Positions 37,521 through 46,627 of a stretch of DNA of 48,959 nt are shown here, piece by piece. Each line of letters begins with the position of its first letter. Position 1 is the first letter of the stretch. Below the pieces are notes generated by a model. The model had not been told where the DNA came from. It saw only the letters and a program-made list of their open reading frames with translations, and did not search any database. Source of the DNA: Pleurocapsales cyanobacterium LEGE 06147 (lineage in GTDB: Bacteria > Cyanobacteriota > Cyanobacteriia > Cyanobacteriales > Xenococcaceae); assembly GCA_015207585.1 (NCBI GenBank), contig JADEWQ010000036.1, forward strand, positions 1 to 48,959. Direction: 5' to 3'. The translations under genes and the position numbers were made by a program.

Positions 37521-37988
37521 CTACAAAAACTTACTTAAATCGAACTCTTCCTCTGTAGATTCTTCGTTAAATCTTTCCGAACTAAGAATTAATAAAAGTC
37601 TTTCTGTATAGTCTACTGCTCCTCTTAACTCATCCCGTAATTTTTCTAGACCACCATTAGCATATTCTTCAAAAATAAGTATTCTTTGTGCTTCGATTTT
37701 TGGATCTCGGGTAGAGATAATTTTGAGATCTTGAGTTTGCGCGATCGCTAATAGCTTTATGACCCAATCATAACTACGAGAAATAAATACTTCTAAACTA
37801 ATTGGTGCGGGTTCGCTTGTAGATATTTCTTTAAAGGGTACTCGCTTTTGATATCTTGCGCCTAAAGTAGCAGCAAAGGTTATTACATCAGCATATGTCT
37901 GAAAAGGTCCTGTCGTACCTTTTGCATCTACCAAGTTACGGACTAATTCTGCTTTGTCTTTGGCAATTCTGATTCTCGGTACTGCCAC
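37521..37988 (-). CDS. DNA phosphorothioation-associated protein 4 (orphan)
   Basis: A 155-aa protein that I recognise as the small 'DNA phosphorothioation-associated protein 4' of cyanobacteria: RIRIAKDKAELVRNLVDA, GPFQTYADVITFAATLGA, RVPFKEIS.SEPAPISLEVF-type block and FEEYANGGLEKLRDELRG. It normally accompanies dnd genes that replace a DNA phosphate oxygen with sulfur or the restriction partners, yet no dndA-E gene is in this window. The start is GTG (37988) with only a weak AGAAA before it. It is divergent from a small HTH gene, with an operator-like repeat between them. Confidence 0.72.
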   Translation of the reverse strand: MAVPRIRIAKDKAELVRNLVDAKGTTGPFQTYADVITFAATLGARYQKRVPFKEISTSEPAPISLEVFISRSYDWVIKLLAIAQTQDLKIISTRDPKIEAQRILIFEEYANGGLEKLRDELRGAVDYTERLLLILSSERFNEESTEEEFDLSKFL

Positions 37989-38030
37989 TTTCTATTAACT
38001 AAATAGTATAGCGGTATTATATCTTGTTTA

Positions 38031-38058
38031 ATGTGTCAAAATTCAATTTATGAAACAT
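38031..38058. promoter_or_regulatory. Operator-like inverted repeat, copy 3
   Basis: ATGTGTCA-N12-TGAAACAT, in the divergent space between the dnd-associated gene and the HTH gene, ending a few bases before the HTH gene's AAGGAG. This is the expected place for a self-regulating repressor to bind. Five of six bases in each half-site match copy 1. Confidence 0.65.
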
Positions 38059-38074
38059 TAGAAGGAGACAAATG

Positions 38075-38338
38075 ATGTTGATTGATGGCAAAAAATATAC
38101 TTATCGCCAACTAATGGAAGAGACTGGTTTATCGCGGAGTACCCTTCACAGAAGAATTAAAGCTTTAAAAGAATCGGGAGTGCCTCTAACAATGGGAGCG
38201 ATCGTTCGGTTTCCTACTGCTTGGTCTTTTTATGATGAAGATGGTACTCACTATTTATCCAAGACAGATTATTCCGTCAAAAATAGTATTCCTTATTATC
38301 AAATGTTTCAAAATTCAAATTCTAAAACAAAAGAGTAA
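38075..38338 (+). CDS. Small helix-turn-helix protein
   Basis: An 87-aa protein (MLIDGKKYTYRQLMEETGL) whose first part has a clear HTH: YRQLMEETGLSRSTLHRRIK, where the second helix SRSTLHRRI would read DNA. The rest is short and has no known domain I can name. The ATG at 38075 is seven bases after AAGGAG; an ATG one codon earlier is also possible. It is divergent from the dnd-associated gene and has an operator-like repeat directly upstream, so it probably regulates that region. The family is unknown to me. Confidence 0.7.
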   Translation: MLIDGKKYTYRQLMEETGLSRSTLHRRIKALKESGVPLTMGAIVRFPTAWSFYDEDGTHYLSKTDYSVKNSIPYYQMFQNSNSKTKE

Positions 38339-38440
38339 CAAGTAGCGATCGCCAAGGAAGTCAGTAGATTAGAAAATAGTCAGCCATTGTAGCTGTAATT
38401 CTTATTTTATCGTTATTATATTTAATTCCGGTAAGGGTAA

Positions 38441-39514
38441 TTATCGGAATTAGAATTTAAAAATAGCACTTCATTCTCTGAATTTACCTCCAGCGACGGA
38501 ATTGAAATTGTGGTAACTGGCGAGCAGGAAACCGGGTATCGGGTTGAAAGGGCAACCACCGCCACCCGCACTGACACCCCAATCCTGGATATTCCTCAGT
38601 CTATTCAGGTGGTACCTCGACAGGTTATTGAAGACCAACGCAGTACATCCCTCGAAGAAGCTCTACGCAATGTCAGCGGAGTTCGACCAGCGAATAATAA
38701 TGCTAATGTTTCTACTCGACAAAGCTTTGTCATCCGCGGTTTCGACCAGTTCAATCTTTTCAGAAATGGTTTTCCTGCTAGTGCAACTCCTCCTATTGAT
38801 GTTGCAGGGGTGGAACGGGTGGAGGTCCTAAAAGGACCCGCCTCAGTTTTATTCGGGCAAGTTGAACCAGGCGGAATTATCAATGTAATTTCCAAAAGGC
38901 CTCTTAGCGAGCCCTACTACTCATTCGAGGGGCAAATCGGTAGCTATGAGTTTTATCGCCCAACTTTAGACTTTTCTGGACCGCTCACTGAGGATGGAAG
39001 ACTACTTTACAGACTGAATGCTACCTATACTAATGCTGATTCGTTTCGGGATTTTGTCGAAAGGGAAAGCTTTTATATTGCCCCTGTTATTACTTACCAG
39101 TTTTCCGAGCGAACCAGCATCACCTTCGATCTTGATGCTTACACGGATGCAGAAATTACCGAGGATAATTCCGGTTTTGAAGGTCTGCGTCCGACAAATA
39201 CTCCTGAGCATGCAGGCAGCCTTTGGCTAACTTATGAATTTCAACAAGGCAGTTTAGAAGGGTTAGGCTTAGGTGCAGGAATCTTCGCTTCTAGCAGAAT
39301 AGAAGGAAGTGACGGCACCTATTTTCTTCCGGGTTATACGACCGTTGACTTAGCCACTTGGTACGGTTTTTCAGCAGGAGCAAGTGATGTCAGGCTTCAG
39401 CTCAACGTCAAAAATCTATTTGATATGGACGTATGGACACGGCGCGGCGATCGCCCAAAATGCCAAAACTGCCCTAGAACAAATCAAAACCGATCCACTA
39501 TGGCAACACCTTAA
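38441..39514 (+). pseudogene. TonB-dependent siderophore receptor remnant
   Basis: The plug domain of a FhuA/FecA-like outer-membrane receptor is clear: TPILDIPQSIQVVPRQVIED, SLEEALRNVSGV, FVIRGFDQ, VERVEVLKGPASVLFGQ and EPGGIINVISKRP. The frame is open from 38441 but has no start codon or signal peptide; a GTG at 38510 is not credible as the true start. After the first barrel strands (to about FDLDAYTDAE) it jumps to the last strands (TPEHAGSLWLTYEFQ, LNVKNLFD), losing several hundred residues. At about 39425 it runs into part of a substrate-binding protein gene. It is a double-deletion scar. Confidence 0.85.
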
Positions 39515-39626
39515 AGCAGTTCAGCAAGGGAATGTTTATGAAGTCCCCAGTTATTGGATTGGTCATAGTATTCTCGCTGCCAATGCATGGATAGTGCACA
39601 ACAGGAAGAAGTTCAGCAGTGGTTAA
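39384..39626 (+). pseudogene. Iron-siderophore ABC transporter binding protein, C-terminal scrap
   Basis: From about 39434 this frame reads AKTALEQIKTDPLWQHLKAV, then QQGNVYEVPSYWIGHSILAA, the C-terminus of FecB/FhuD-type periplasmic binding proteins. It is joined upstream to the end of the receptor remnant in another frame and downstream to the HEPN gene. Receptor and binding protein are neighbours in cyanobacterial siderophore clusters, so one deletion could have removed everything between them. Confidence 0.75.
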
Positions 39627-39991
39627 TCAAGAGCCAGCGAGATTTAAAGGTCGCTCAGGTACTACTCGATCATGAGGAATCTCTACTGGATGCAGTGGTT
39701 TATCATTGTCAGCAGGCTGCTGAAAAAGCATTAAAGGCTTATTTGGCATTTCAAAATGTGGCGTTCAGAAAAACTCACGATCTTGACGTTTTATTGGAGC
39801 TTTGTTCGTCGTTTGAGCCCGGTTTTCGGAGCCTGCAAGAGGCAGCAGCTGTTTTAACTCCCTATGCGACTGAATTTCGATATCCAGGAGGCGCGATTGA
39901 GCCAGAAAGAAGTGATGCTGAGGAAGCCCTGGAGATGGCTGTATTAGTGTTAAATTTCGTTACTCAACTGTTTAGTTTGAATCAAGCTTAA
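39587..39991 (+). CDS. HEPN-domain protein
   Basis: A 134-aa helical protein of the HEPN family: WLIKSQRDLKVAQVLLD, VVYHCQQAAEKALKAYLA and FRKTHDLDVLLELC. HEPN proteins often pair with a minimal nucleotidyltransferase (MNT) as toxin-antitoxin modules or act as RNases. No MNT gene is adjacent here; upstream is the transport-gene scar and downstream is low-complexity sequence. The start at 39587 overlaps the transporter scrap by 40 bases and has no good ribosome-binding site, so the true start or expression is uncertain. Confidence 0.8.
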   Translation: MDSAQQEEVQQWLIKSQRDLKVAQVLLDHEESLLDAVVYHCQQAAEKALKAYLAFQNVAFRKTHDLDVLLELCSSFEPGFRSLQEAAAVLTPYATEFRYPGGAIEPERSDAEEALEMAVLVLNFVTQLFSLNQA

Positions 39992-40207
39992 TAAGCTTAC
40001 GCGATCGCCTTCTCCGACCTCCCGCCTCCGCCGCCAGTGCCTTGCTTAAATTTGGCGAACGTTCCATTAATATGAAGTCCGTTTAATTAGTAGTAGTAAA
40101 AAAATCTCCGCGTCCCCCTGTCTCCCTTCGGGAATTGGGGATATGGGGACTTGGGGAGAAAGGAGTGTTACAGCGACAGCGATCGCTTTCTATTAAAATA
40201 TCTGGGT

Positions 40208-41131
40208 TTAGCCATTTCTAGATTTCCCTTGGCATTCTTGTCTAAATGTTCCGATTCTTTGCCATACCTTATTTAACAAAGAGGGACTATCTGCATCAAA
40301 CCACTCAATTTCGGGATAGGCTCGAAACCATGTTCTCTGGCGTTTAGCAAACTGACGGGTATGCAAAATTATTAAATCTACAGCCTTAGTTAAAGAAATA
40401 TCTCCAGCTAAATATTGCTTAATCTCTGCATAACCGAGTGTATTTAACAAAGGTAATTCTTCACCATATTTTTGACACAAATTTTCTACCTCTTGGACTA
40501 AACCTAATTCCACCATTTTGTTAGTACGTATTTCAATGCGCTTTTGCCAAGCATCCGCGTCGCAATCTAAACCAATTTGCAAAATTGGATAGAAAGGAGG
40601 ATTTTCTCCTTGTAGAGCAGAAATCGGACTGCCAGTGACATAAAATACTTCTAGTGCCCGTAAAGTACGGACTCGATCGCGCTCATGAATTTTCTGGGCT
40701 GCCATAGGATCTACTTGAGACAAAAAAGCATAGAGTTGAGTTTGTCCTAACGATGCCAGTTGCGATCGCAATTGAGGTTGTGGCGACACTGGGGGAATCT
40801 TTAAGCCCTTGGTAATCGATTTAATATATAAACCGGTACCTCCAACTAAGAGAGGAAGAGAGGATGCTGAATTCTCAATTAATGTTCTTGCTAGTGCTTG
40901 ATATTGTGCCAAAGTTAAGATTTCTGTGGGAGCGCAAATATCAATCAAATAGTGAGGCACTAATTCTTGTTCTACAAGAGAAGGTTTAGCCGTGCCAATA
41001 TCGAATTCTCGATATATTTGACGGGAATCAGCACTGATAATAACTGAACCAAGACGCTGCGCTAATTCTAATGCCAGTCCCGATTTACCAGTTGCCGTCG
41101 CACCACAGATAACAACTAATGGGGTGTCCAT
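40208..41131 (-). CDS. miaA: tRNA dimethylallyltransferase
   Basis: A 307-aa enzyme that adds an isopentenyl group to A37 of tRNAs reading UNN codons. The P-loop GATATGKS is at about residues 10-17, SADSRQIYREFDIGTAKP follows, and the LVGGTGLYIKSI and QRTWFR motifs are in place. The ATG at 41131 (MDTPLVVICG) is chosen over a TTG six codons earlier. It is divergent from the transglycosylase gene. Confidence 0.95.
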   Translation of the reverse strand: MDTPLVVICGATATGKSGLALELAQRLGSVIISADSRQIYREFDIGTAKPSLVEQELVPHYLIDICAPTEILTLAQYQALARTLIENSASSLPLLVGGTGLYIKSITKGLKIPPVSPQPQLRSQLASLGQTQLYAFLSQVDPMAAQKIHERDRVRTLRALEVFYVTGSPISALQGENPPFYPILQIGLDCDADAWQKRIEIRTNKMVELGLVQEVENLCQKYGEELPLLNTLGYAEIKQYLAGDISLTKAVDLIILHTRQFAKRQRTWFRAYPEIEWFDADSPSLLNKVWQRIGTFRQECQGKSRNG

Positions 41132-41274
41132 CGAACGCTTGATATTCAACTAACACGTAAAATTTATAAACTTAAGTAAAATAAGTTTACTCAAACAATA
41201 ATGTTAAGAAAAAATTAATATCAGGGAATACTATCAGTATCTTTTCCCTACCACACTCTTTCTAGTTAAACACA

Positions 41275-43557
41275 ATGCGGAAATCATTGAGCAACCGGAC
41301 TTTCCTGGTAGTCGGTCTCGGACTGATAGCCACAACCTTTCTGGGCATAACCGGAGCGCTCGATAAATGGGGGCAAACTCCCCAACAAAGCAATCGCAAT
41401 GTTAATGTTATCGAATCTTCTTCTCCCCAACAAAATAGGTATTCTCCAGTGTTAGCCCTGGCGTCTATGCCATCACAGCAACGAGAACTACAACTCAAGC
41501 AGCTAGCATCGGCAGAATCTTCCCTCGATCGCAGTCGTGCTAGTTTTTTATTGGCATCGGATTTAATTAAACAAAATCGGACTGAAGAGGCACTCAAGCA
41601 ACTACAAGGCTTGGATAAAGATTTTCCCCTACTAGCTCCTTATATTCTCCTCAAACAAGGACGAGTTTATACCTCAGCAGAAGAAACAGTCAAGGCAAAA
41701 GAAACTTGGCACAAATTACTAAATAAATATCCCGATTCTCCCGCAGTCGTCGAAGCTCTCTACTTACTAGGTAAAAAAAATCCAGCTTATTGGCAGCAAG
41801 CCATCGAGCAGTTTCCTTACCATCCCCTTACCCATCAAATAGCCCACAAGCTGCTCGAGCAAAATCCCAATCAGCCGAACTTAATCCGGTTGCTGGTTAA
41901 ATATACTCCCGATGACAAAACAGTAGATCCTCTCAGAGAACGCCTAGTCCAAGAATATGCCAGTCAGTTAACTCCAGCCGATTGGCAGGGAATTGCTGAT
42001 AATTATTGGCAACAGTGGCAGTACGAGAAAGCTGGAAAAGCCTATACTAGGGCACCCCATACCCCTCGCAATCTCTATCGTGCAGCCAGAGGAACCCATT
42101 TAGGAGGAAATCAAAAAGAGGCACAGAAATACTATCAACAACTAATACAAAGCTTTCCTAACGCCGAAGAAACTGGTTTGGGTTTGCGTCGTTTAGCTAG
42201 TATTTCCAGTAAGCAACAAGCCCTGAGTTATCTCGATTTAGTAATTAGTCAATTTCCTCAAGAGGCAGCCCAGGCTTTAATAGAGAAAGCCGAAATTCTT
42301 GAATCTCTTAATAGTCCCGCATTAGCAGCTCAAGCCCGTCAATTGGTCTTGACTCGGTATGCCAACTCGGAAGCAGCGGCGGAGTATCGTTGGAATATCG
42401 CTCAAAAAAAAGCCCAAGCCGGAGATTTAATTACTGCTTGGCAATGGGCACAACCAATTGCCGTTAACAATCCTGACAGTCCCCTCGCTCCCAAAGCCTC
42501 TTTTTGGATAGGAAAATGGGCAAGCCAGCTAGATCGTCCTCAAGAAGCTCAAACTGCTTTTGAATCAGTTTTGGTTCGTTACCCGCAATCTTACTACGCT
42601 TGGCGCTCGGCAGTAGCTTTAGGCTGGAATGTCGGCGATTTTACTACTGTCCGCCAAATGTTGCCCCCTATATCTCGAACATCAACTCGCTCTCTATTAC
42701 CAGTGGGTTCGCCCATTGTCCGAGAACTCTATCAACTCGGTTTAGATAAAGAGGCTTGGACGCAATTTCAAGCAGAAATTGGCGCTCGAGACACTCTGTC
42801 TATAGCCGAACAATTTATCTACGGCTTGATGAAACTAGACCGAGGCGAATATTTGCGCGGAATTAACCAAATTTGGCAACTGAAAGAGCAAAGCGACCCC
42901 CAAGCACAACAGGAATGGAAATCTTTGCGACAAATGCCAGAGTATTGGCAGGCTTTATTTCCTTTTCCGTTTGAAGAAACTATTTTTAAATGGTCGCAAC
43001 AACGAGAGTTAAATCCCCTTTTGGTTACTGCTCTAATTCGCCAAGAGTCCCGCTTTGAATCGGAAATTTCCTCTGTAGCAGGAGCAGTAGGATTGATGCA
43101 AGTAATGCCAGGGACGGGTCAATGGGTAGCCGAGCGAATTCAGCTCCAGCAATATTCTCTGACTGATCCAGAAGATAACATCAATTTAGGAACCTATTAT
43201 CTCGACTATACCCACCGCCAATACAATAATAATTCTCTCTTAGCCGTGGCTAGCTATAATGCCGGACCGGGGAATGTGGCTAAGTGGTTAGCCAGATATG
43301 GCTTCGACGATCCAGATACTTTTGTCGAAAAAATTCCTTTTCCAGAAACCAAAGGCTATGTAGAAACAGTATTTGAAAACTACTGGAACTACCTGCGTAT
43401 CTATAATCCAGAAATTGCACAATTATTATCTCGATTCCAGCAAGAAGACCCTCAGCTAGAAGTGACGGGAGCGTCAACTCAAATGAACGCAGCTAATTAT
43501 AATTTTCAATTCTCGATGCCCCATTCCCAATTTACAAAAAAAGAGTTACAATCGTAA
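41275..43557 (+). CDS. slt: Soluble lytic murein transglycosylase (Slt70-like)
   Basis: A 760-aa exported enzyme that cleaves peptidoglycan glycan strands with formation of anhydro-muramic ends. An N-terminal hydrophobic segment (about residues 8-28) serves as signal or anchor. A long helical TPR-like solenoid (about 60-560) precedes the C-terminal SLT domain (about 575-720). The catalytic Glu is Glu591 in IRQESRF; GAVGLMQVMPGTG, NLGTYYLDY and AVASYNAGPGNV are the family motifs. It is followed by rplS 22 bases later. Confidence 0.93.
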   Translation: MRKSLSNRTFLVVGLGLIATTFLGITGALDKWGQTPQQSNRNVNVIESSSPQQNRYSPVLALASMPSQQRELQLKQLASAESSLDRSRASFLLASDLIKQNRTEEALKQLQGLDKDFPLLAPYILLKQGRVYTSAEETVKAKETWHKLLNKYPDSPAVVEALYLLGKKNPAYWQQAIEQFPYHPLTHQIAHKLLEQNPNQPNLIRLLVKYTPDDKTVDPLRERLVQEYASQLTPADWQGIADNYWQQWQYEKAGKAYTRAPHTPRNLYRAARGTHLGGNQKEAQKYYQQLIQSFPNAEETGLGLRRLASISSKQQALSYLDLVISQFPQEAAQALIEKAEILESLNSPALAAQARQLVLTRYANSEAAAEYRWNIAQKKAQAGDLITAWQWAQPIAVNNPDSPLAPKASFWIGKWASQLDRPQEAQTAFESVLVRYPQSYYAWRSAVALGWNVGDFTTVRQMLPPISRTSTRSLLPVGSPIVRELYQLGLDKEAWTQFQAEIGARDTLSIAEQFIYGLMKLDRGEYLRGINQIWQLKEQSDPQAQQEWKSLRQMPEYWQALFPFPFEETIFKWSQQRELNPLLVTALIRQESRFESEISSVAGAVGLMQVMPGTGQWVAERIQLQQYSLTDPEDNINLGTYYLDYTHRQYNNNSLLAVASYNAGPGNVAKWLARYGFDDPDTFVEKIPFPETKGYVETVFENYWNYLRIYNPEIAQLLSRFQQEDPQLEVTGASTQMNAANYNFQFSMPHSQFTKKELQS

Positions 43558-43579
43558 ATCGTGAGTTTTGAGCAAGCCC

Positions 43580-43942
43580 ATGAACGCAGAAGCAATTATA
43601 CGTTCTGTAGAAGCAGAACATTTAAAGCAGGACATCCCAAAAATCCACGTTGGCGACAGCGTAGAAGTTGGTGTCAGAATTAAAGAAGGCAATAAAGAAA
43701 GAGTACAGCCCTATAGAGGCACCGTAATTGCTATGCGCAATGGCGGTATCAACGAAACCATTACCGTAAGACGTATTTTTCAAGGGGTGGGAGTAGAAAG
43801 AGTCTTTTTAGTTCATTCTCCTATCGTTGCCCATATTAAAATAGAGCGTCGCGGTAGAGTACGTCGTGCTAAACTTTATTATCTACGCGATCGCGTAGGT
43901 AAGGCTACTCGTGTTAAACAACGCTTTGACCGCCCTATTTAA
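43580..43942 (+). CDS. rplS: 50S ribosomal protein L19
   Basis: A 120-aa protein at the 30S-50S interface. [51 protein letters not shown] and [20 protein letters not shown] are standard L19. The ATG at 43580 is chosen over a TTG four codons earlier. It heads the rplS-tRNA-Trp-secE-nusG-rplK group. Confidence 0.97.
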   Translation: MNAEAIIRSVEAEHLKQDIPKIHVGDSVEVGVRIKEGNKERVQPYRGTVIAMRNGGINETITVRRIFQGVGVERVFLVHSPIVAHIKIERRGRVRRAKLYYLRDRVGKATRVKQRFDRPI

Positions 43943-44036
43943 CTGAAAATAACACTGGGTTGACTGCTCAAAAAATAACAATATACGGTATTATTAGGGT
44001 AAACAAAGCTTAACAATTAAGTTAGGATATCTAGAT

Positions 44037-44109
44037 GCGTCCTTAGTTCAGTTGGTAGAACGTCGGTCTCCAAAACCGGATGTCGGGGGTTCAAGTCCTC
44101 CAGGGCGCG
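44037..44109 (+). tRNA. trnW: tRNA-Trp (anticodon CCA)
   Basis: A 73-base cloverleaf. The acceptor stem GCGTCCT pairs with AGGGCGC with one G-U, the anticodon loop is CTCCAAA with anticodon CCA, and the T arm has GGTTCAAGTCC. The discriminator base is G, as in bacterial tRNA-Trp. The CCA end is not encoded. It lies between rplS and secE, a common cyanobacterial position. Confidence 0.95.
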
Positions 44110-44272
44110 TAAGCCTTAATAATCCCGTATAAAACACAAGAGCCAAAGTTAGCACTTACATAAAGCAGTAGACTCAGATGCGAGCCGATCGGCTAGACTG
44201 ATCTATAGATGATTAAAAACTATGGTAGCTACAGGTTACCCTAATTTCGACGCTCCTAGGAGGTAACAAACC

Positions 44273-44509
44273 TTGGCTAAAAAAGATACTGTCAATAAAG
44301 AAGTCGCCGAAGACAAAAAAAACGGTGAGGGTTTCAAGCTAATTGAGTTTGCCACTGAAACAAAAGAAGAACTAGCCAAAGTAGTTTGGCCATCCCGTCA
44401 GCAGGTATTGAGCGAGTCGGTTGCGGTGATTTTAATGGTAACTTTGGTAGCCACAGTAATCTATCTAGTTGACAACTTCTTTGTGTGGGGGGCAGGAAAG
44501 TTATTCTGA
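44273..44509 (+). CDS. secE: Preprotein translocase subunit SecE
   Basis: A 78-aa protein with one transmembrane helix (about 49-72), which clamps SecY in the SecYEG channel. The conserved amphipathic ETKEELAKVVWPSRQQVLSE segment precedes the helix. The start codon is TTG (44273), supported by AGGAGGT nine bases upstream. Its stop overlaps the nusG start by one base (CTGATG). Confidence 0.96.
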   Translation: MAKKDTVNKEVAEDKKNGEGFKLIEFATETKEELAKVVWPSRQQVLSESVAVILMVTLVATVIYLVDNFFVWGAGKLF

Positions 44510-45129
44510 TGAGTTTTACTGCAGATCTACCAGAAGATAACGATTTACAACAACAAGAACGCAAAAAAGCAGCTCGGTGGTACGCAGTACAAGTAGCCTC
44601 TGGTTGTGAAAAGCGGGTAAAAAGTAATCTGGAACAGCGCATACGGACATTAGAAGTTACAGATCGCGTATTTCAGGTGCAAATACCCCAAACTCCAACT
44701 GTCAAAATCCGTAAAGATGGTTCTCGCCAACACAGCCAAGAAAAAGTCTTCCCCGGCTACGTCCTCGTCCAGATGGTTATGGACGACGAAGCCTGGCAAG
44801 TGGTAAAAAACACCCCGAATGTAATTAACTTTGTGGGAGCAGAACAAAAACGTCACTATGGCAGAGGAAGAGGTCACGTTCATCCAACACCTTTGACTCC
44901 AACAGAAGTAGAACGGATCTTTAAGCAAGCAGAAGGACAAGAGCCAGTTGTCAAAATCGATATGGCAGTGGGAGATAAAATTTTGGTTCTCTCCGGTCCA
45001 TTTAAAGATTTTGAAGGGGAAGTAATTGAAGTCAGTCCAGAAAGAAGCAAGCTTAAAGCCCTGCTCTCTATTTTCGGGCGAGATACACCGGTAGAATTGG
45101 AGTTTAATCAAGTAGAGAAACAAAGCTAG
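44509..45129 (+). CDS. nusG: Transcription termination/antitermination factor NusG
   Basis: A 206-aa protein binding RNA polymerase. The N-terminal NGN domain starts at [20 protein letters not shown] and has [16 protein letters not shown]; the C-terminal KOW domain has [20 protein letters not shown]. The ATG at 44509 overlaps the secE stop, indicating coupling. It ends 2 bases before rplK. Confidence 0.97.
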   Translation: MSFTADLPEDNDLQQQERKKAARWYAVQVASGCEKRVKSNLEQRIRTLEVTDRVFQVQIPQTPTVKIRKDGSRQHSQEKVFPGYVLVQMVMDDEAWQVVKNTPNVINFVGAEQKRHYGRGRGHVHPTPLTPTEVERIFKQAEGQEPVVKIDMAVGDKILVLSGPFKDFEGEVIEVSPERSKLKALLSIFGRDTPVELEFNQVEKQS

Positions 45130-45131
45130 AG

Positions 45132-45557
45132 ATGGCAAAAAAAGTTATTGCACTAATTAAGTTGGCTCTGCCAGCAGGTAAGGCTAACCCAGCTCCTCCA
45201 GTAGGTCCCGCTTTGGGTCAGCACGGCGTTAATATTATGGCGTTTTGTAAAGAATATAACGCTAGAACTGCTGATAAAGTAGGACTAGTAATTCCGGTAG
45301 AAATTTCGGTATTTGAAGACCGCAGTTTCACTTTTATTCTTAAAACTCCACCAGCATCAGTGCTGATTAAAAAAGCAGCAGGTATAGAAAAAGGCGCAAA
45401 AGAACCGAATAAGCAAACGGTAGCTAGCATCACCAGAGATCAACTCAGAGAAATTGCTCAAACTAAAATGCCCGACCTTAACGCCAATGATATCGATGCA
45501 GCGATGAAAATTGTCGCTGGCACGGCAAAAAACATGGGCGTAACCATCAACGATTAA
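45132..45557 (+). CDS. rplK: 50S ribosomal protein L11
   Basis: A 141-aa protein of the GTPase-associated centre. [37 protein letters not shown] and the [14 protein letters not shown] segment are invariant features. It binds 23S rRNA together with the L10-L12 stalk encoded downstream. It directly follows nusG. Confidence 0.97.
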   Translation: MAKKVIALIKLALPAGKANPAPPVGPALGQHGVNIMAFCKEYNARTADKVGLVIPVEISVFEDRSFTFILKTPPASVLIKKAAGIEKGAKEPNKQTVASITRDQLREIAQTKMPDLNANDIDAAMKIVAGTAKNMGVTIND

Positions 45558-45668
45558 ATCGCGAACATTAACCGAGATATCATCTCAAACCGATAAATTT
45601 TGGTAACTGATAACTGAACAAGGGAAGAGGCAACCGCTTCGTTAATTACCCAAGGAGAGAAAAAAACA

Positions 45669-46385
45669 ATGGTTAAAAAATTTTCGCGCCGAATGCAAGA
45701 GGCGTTAGCCAAAGTAGAAGATAAGGCATACGAACCAATCGAAGCACTCAATCTACTCAAAGAAACAGCAACAGCTAAATTTGACGAGACGGCAGAAGCT
45801 CATATTCGTTTGGGAATTGACCCCAAGTATACAGACCAACAACTGCGGACAACGGTTACTTTTCCTAAAGGAACGGGTCAAACCGTTAGAGTTGCAGTGC
45901 TTGCTCGGGGCGAAAAAGTAAAAGAAGCTCAAGAGGCAGGAGCTGAAATTGTTGGTTCAGAAGAGTTGATTGAAGAAATCCAAAAAGGAATGATGGATTT
46001 CGACCTTCTGATCGCCACTCCTGATATGATGCCGAAAGTAGCCAGATTAGGGCGTATCCTCGGACCAAAGGGATTGATGCCATCCCCGAAAGCAGGTACC
46101 GTGACCGACGATCTACCTACGGCGATCGCAGATTTTAAAGGTGGAAAACAAGAATTTCGAGCTGACAGAACGGGTATTGTTCATGTTATGTTTGGTAAGG
46201 CATCATTTACCGCCGAAGATCTGTTAGTCAACCTAAAAGCTTTGCAGGAGGTAATCGATCGCAATCGTCCTTCTGGAGCAAAAGGTCGCTACTGGCGAAG
46301 CATATATGTTGCTGCTTCCATGGGACCTTCTATTCAAGTCGATATCAATACTTTGCGAGACTTAAAACTAGCAGAGGTAGCCTAA
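45669..46385 (+). CDS. rplA: 50S ribosomal protein L1
   Basis: A 238-aa protein of the L1 stalk, which moves deacylated tRNA out of the E site. [38 protein letters not shown] and [18 protein letters not shown] are diagnostic. AAGGAGAG precedes the ATG. The 111-base gap after rplK may hold an L1-binding regulatory site, but I cannot identify one. Confidence 0.97.
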   Translation: MVKKFSRRMQEALAKVEDKAYEPIEALNLLKETATAKFDETAEAHIRLGIDPKYTDQQLRTTVTFPKGTGQTVRVAVLARGEKVKEAQEAGAEIVGSEELIEEIQKGMMDFDLLIATPDMMPKVARLGRILGPKGLMPSPKAGTVTDDLPTAIADFKGGKQEFRADRTGIVHVMFGKASFTAEDLLVNLKALQEVIDRNRPSGAKGRYWRSIYVAASMGPSIQVDINTLRDLKLAEVA

Positions 46386-46439
46386 AGAGAATTGAAAATT
46401 CTGAAATAGGTTTTACAACTGAATACAAATACTTAAGCG

Positions 46440-46588
46440 ACTACAACCAAAGACAGCAGGCGCTAATTGGGCTTAATTTCCTGCCGAGGTCAATGTCGAA
46501 CAGCCAATTTAACCTTATTTCTGTTTTACAGAGAAAGGTAAGAACAGGCTGAACGCGACCCCGGCATCTAGCTAGGGGTCTTGTTTTT
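46440..46588 (+). ncRNA. Ribosomal protein L10 leader with attenuator
   Basis: The leader between rplA and rplJ has the L10-binding kink-turn region: GCAGG (46456-46460) pairs with CCTGC (46480-46484), followed by CGAGG. In bacteria the L10-L12 complex binds this RNA to repress its own operon. The 3' part forms an intrinsic terminator (46557-46588), so control by attenuation as well as translation is likely. Confidence 0.85.
46557..46588 (+). terminator. Attenuator hairpin upstream of rplJ
   Basis: GACCCC (46557-46562) pairs with GGGGTC (46575-46580), followed by TTGTTTTT. It lies about 40 bases before the rplJ start and would cut off transcription unless the leader folds otherwise. Confidence 0.85.
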
Positions 46589-46627
46589 AAATGATAATTT
46601 TCGCCAAATAAAGGAGGTGAGAATGAA

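Noticed and set aside
37303-38058. CRISPR array
   Set aside because: The three repeats are inverted-repeat operators with uneven spacing (93 and 635 bases), one flanking a gene. There are no regular spacers.
37521-38338. Complete DNA phosphorothioation (dnd) system
   Set aside because: Only the associated protein 4 and a small HTH gene are seen; none of the dndA-E genes is present.
43280-43477. Minus-strand frame opposite slt
   Set aside because: It is a shadow of the SLT catalytic domain.
44650-45138. Minus-strand frame of 162 codons opposite nusG
   Set aside because: It is a shadow of nusG; the coding strand is beyond doubt.
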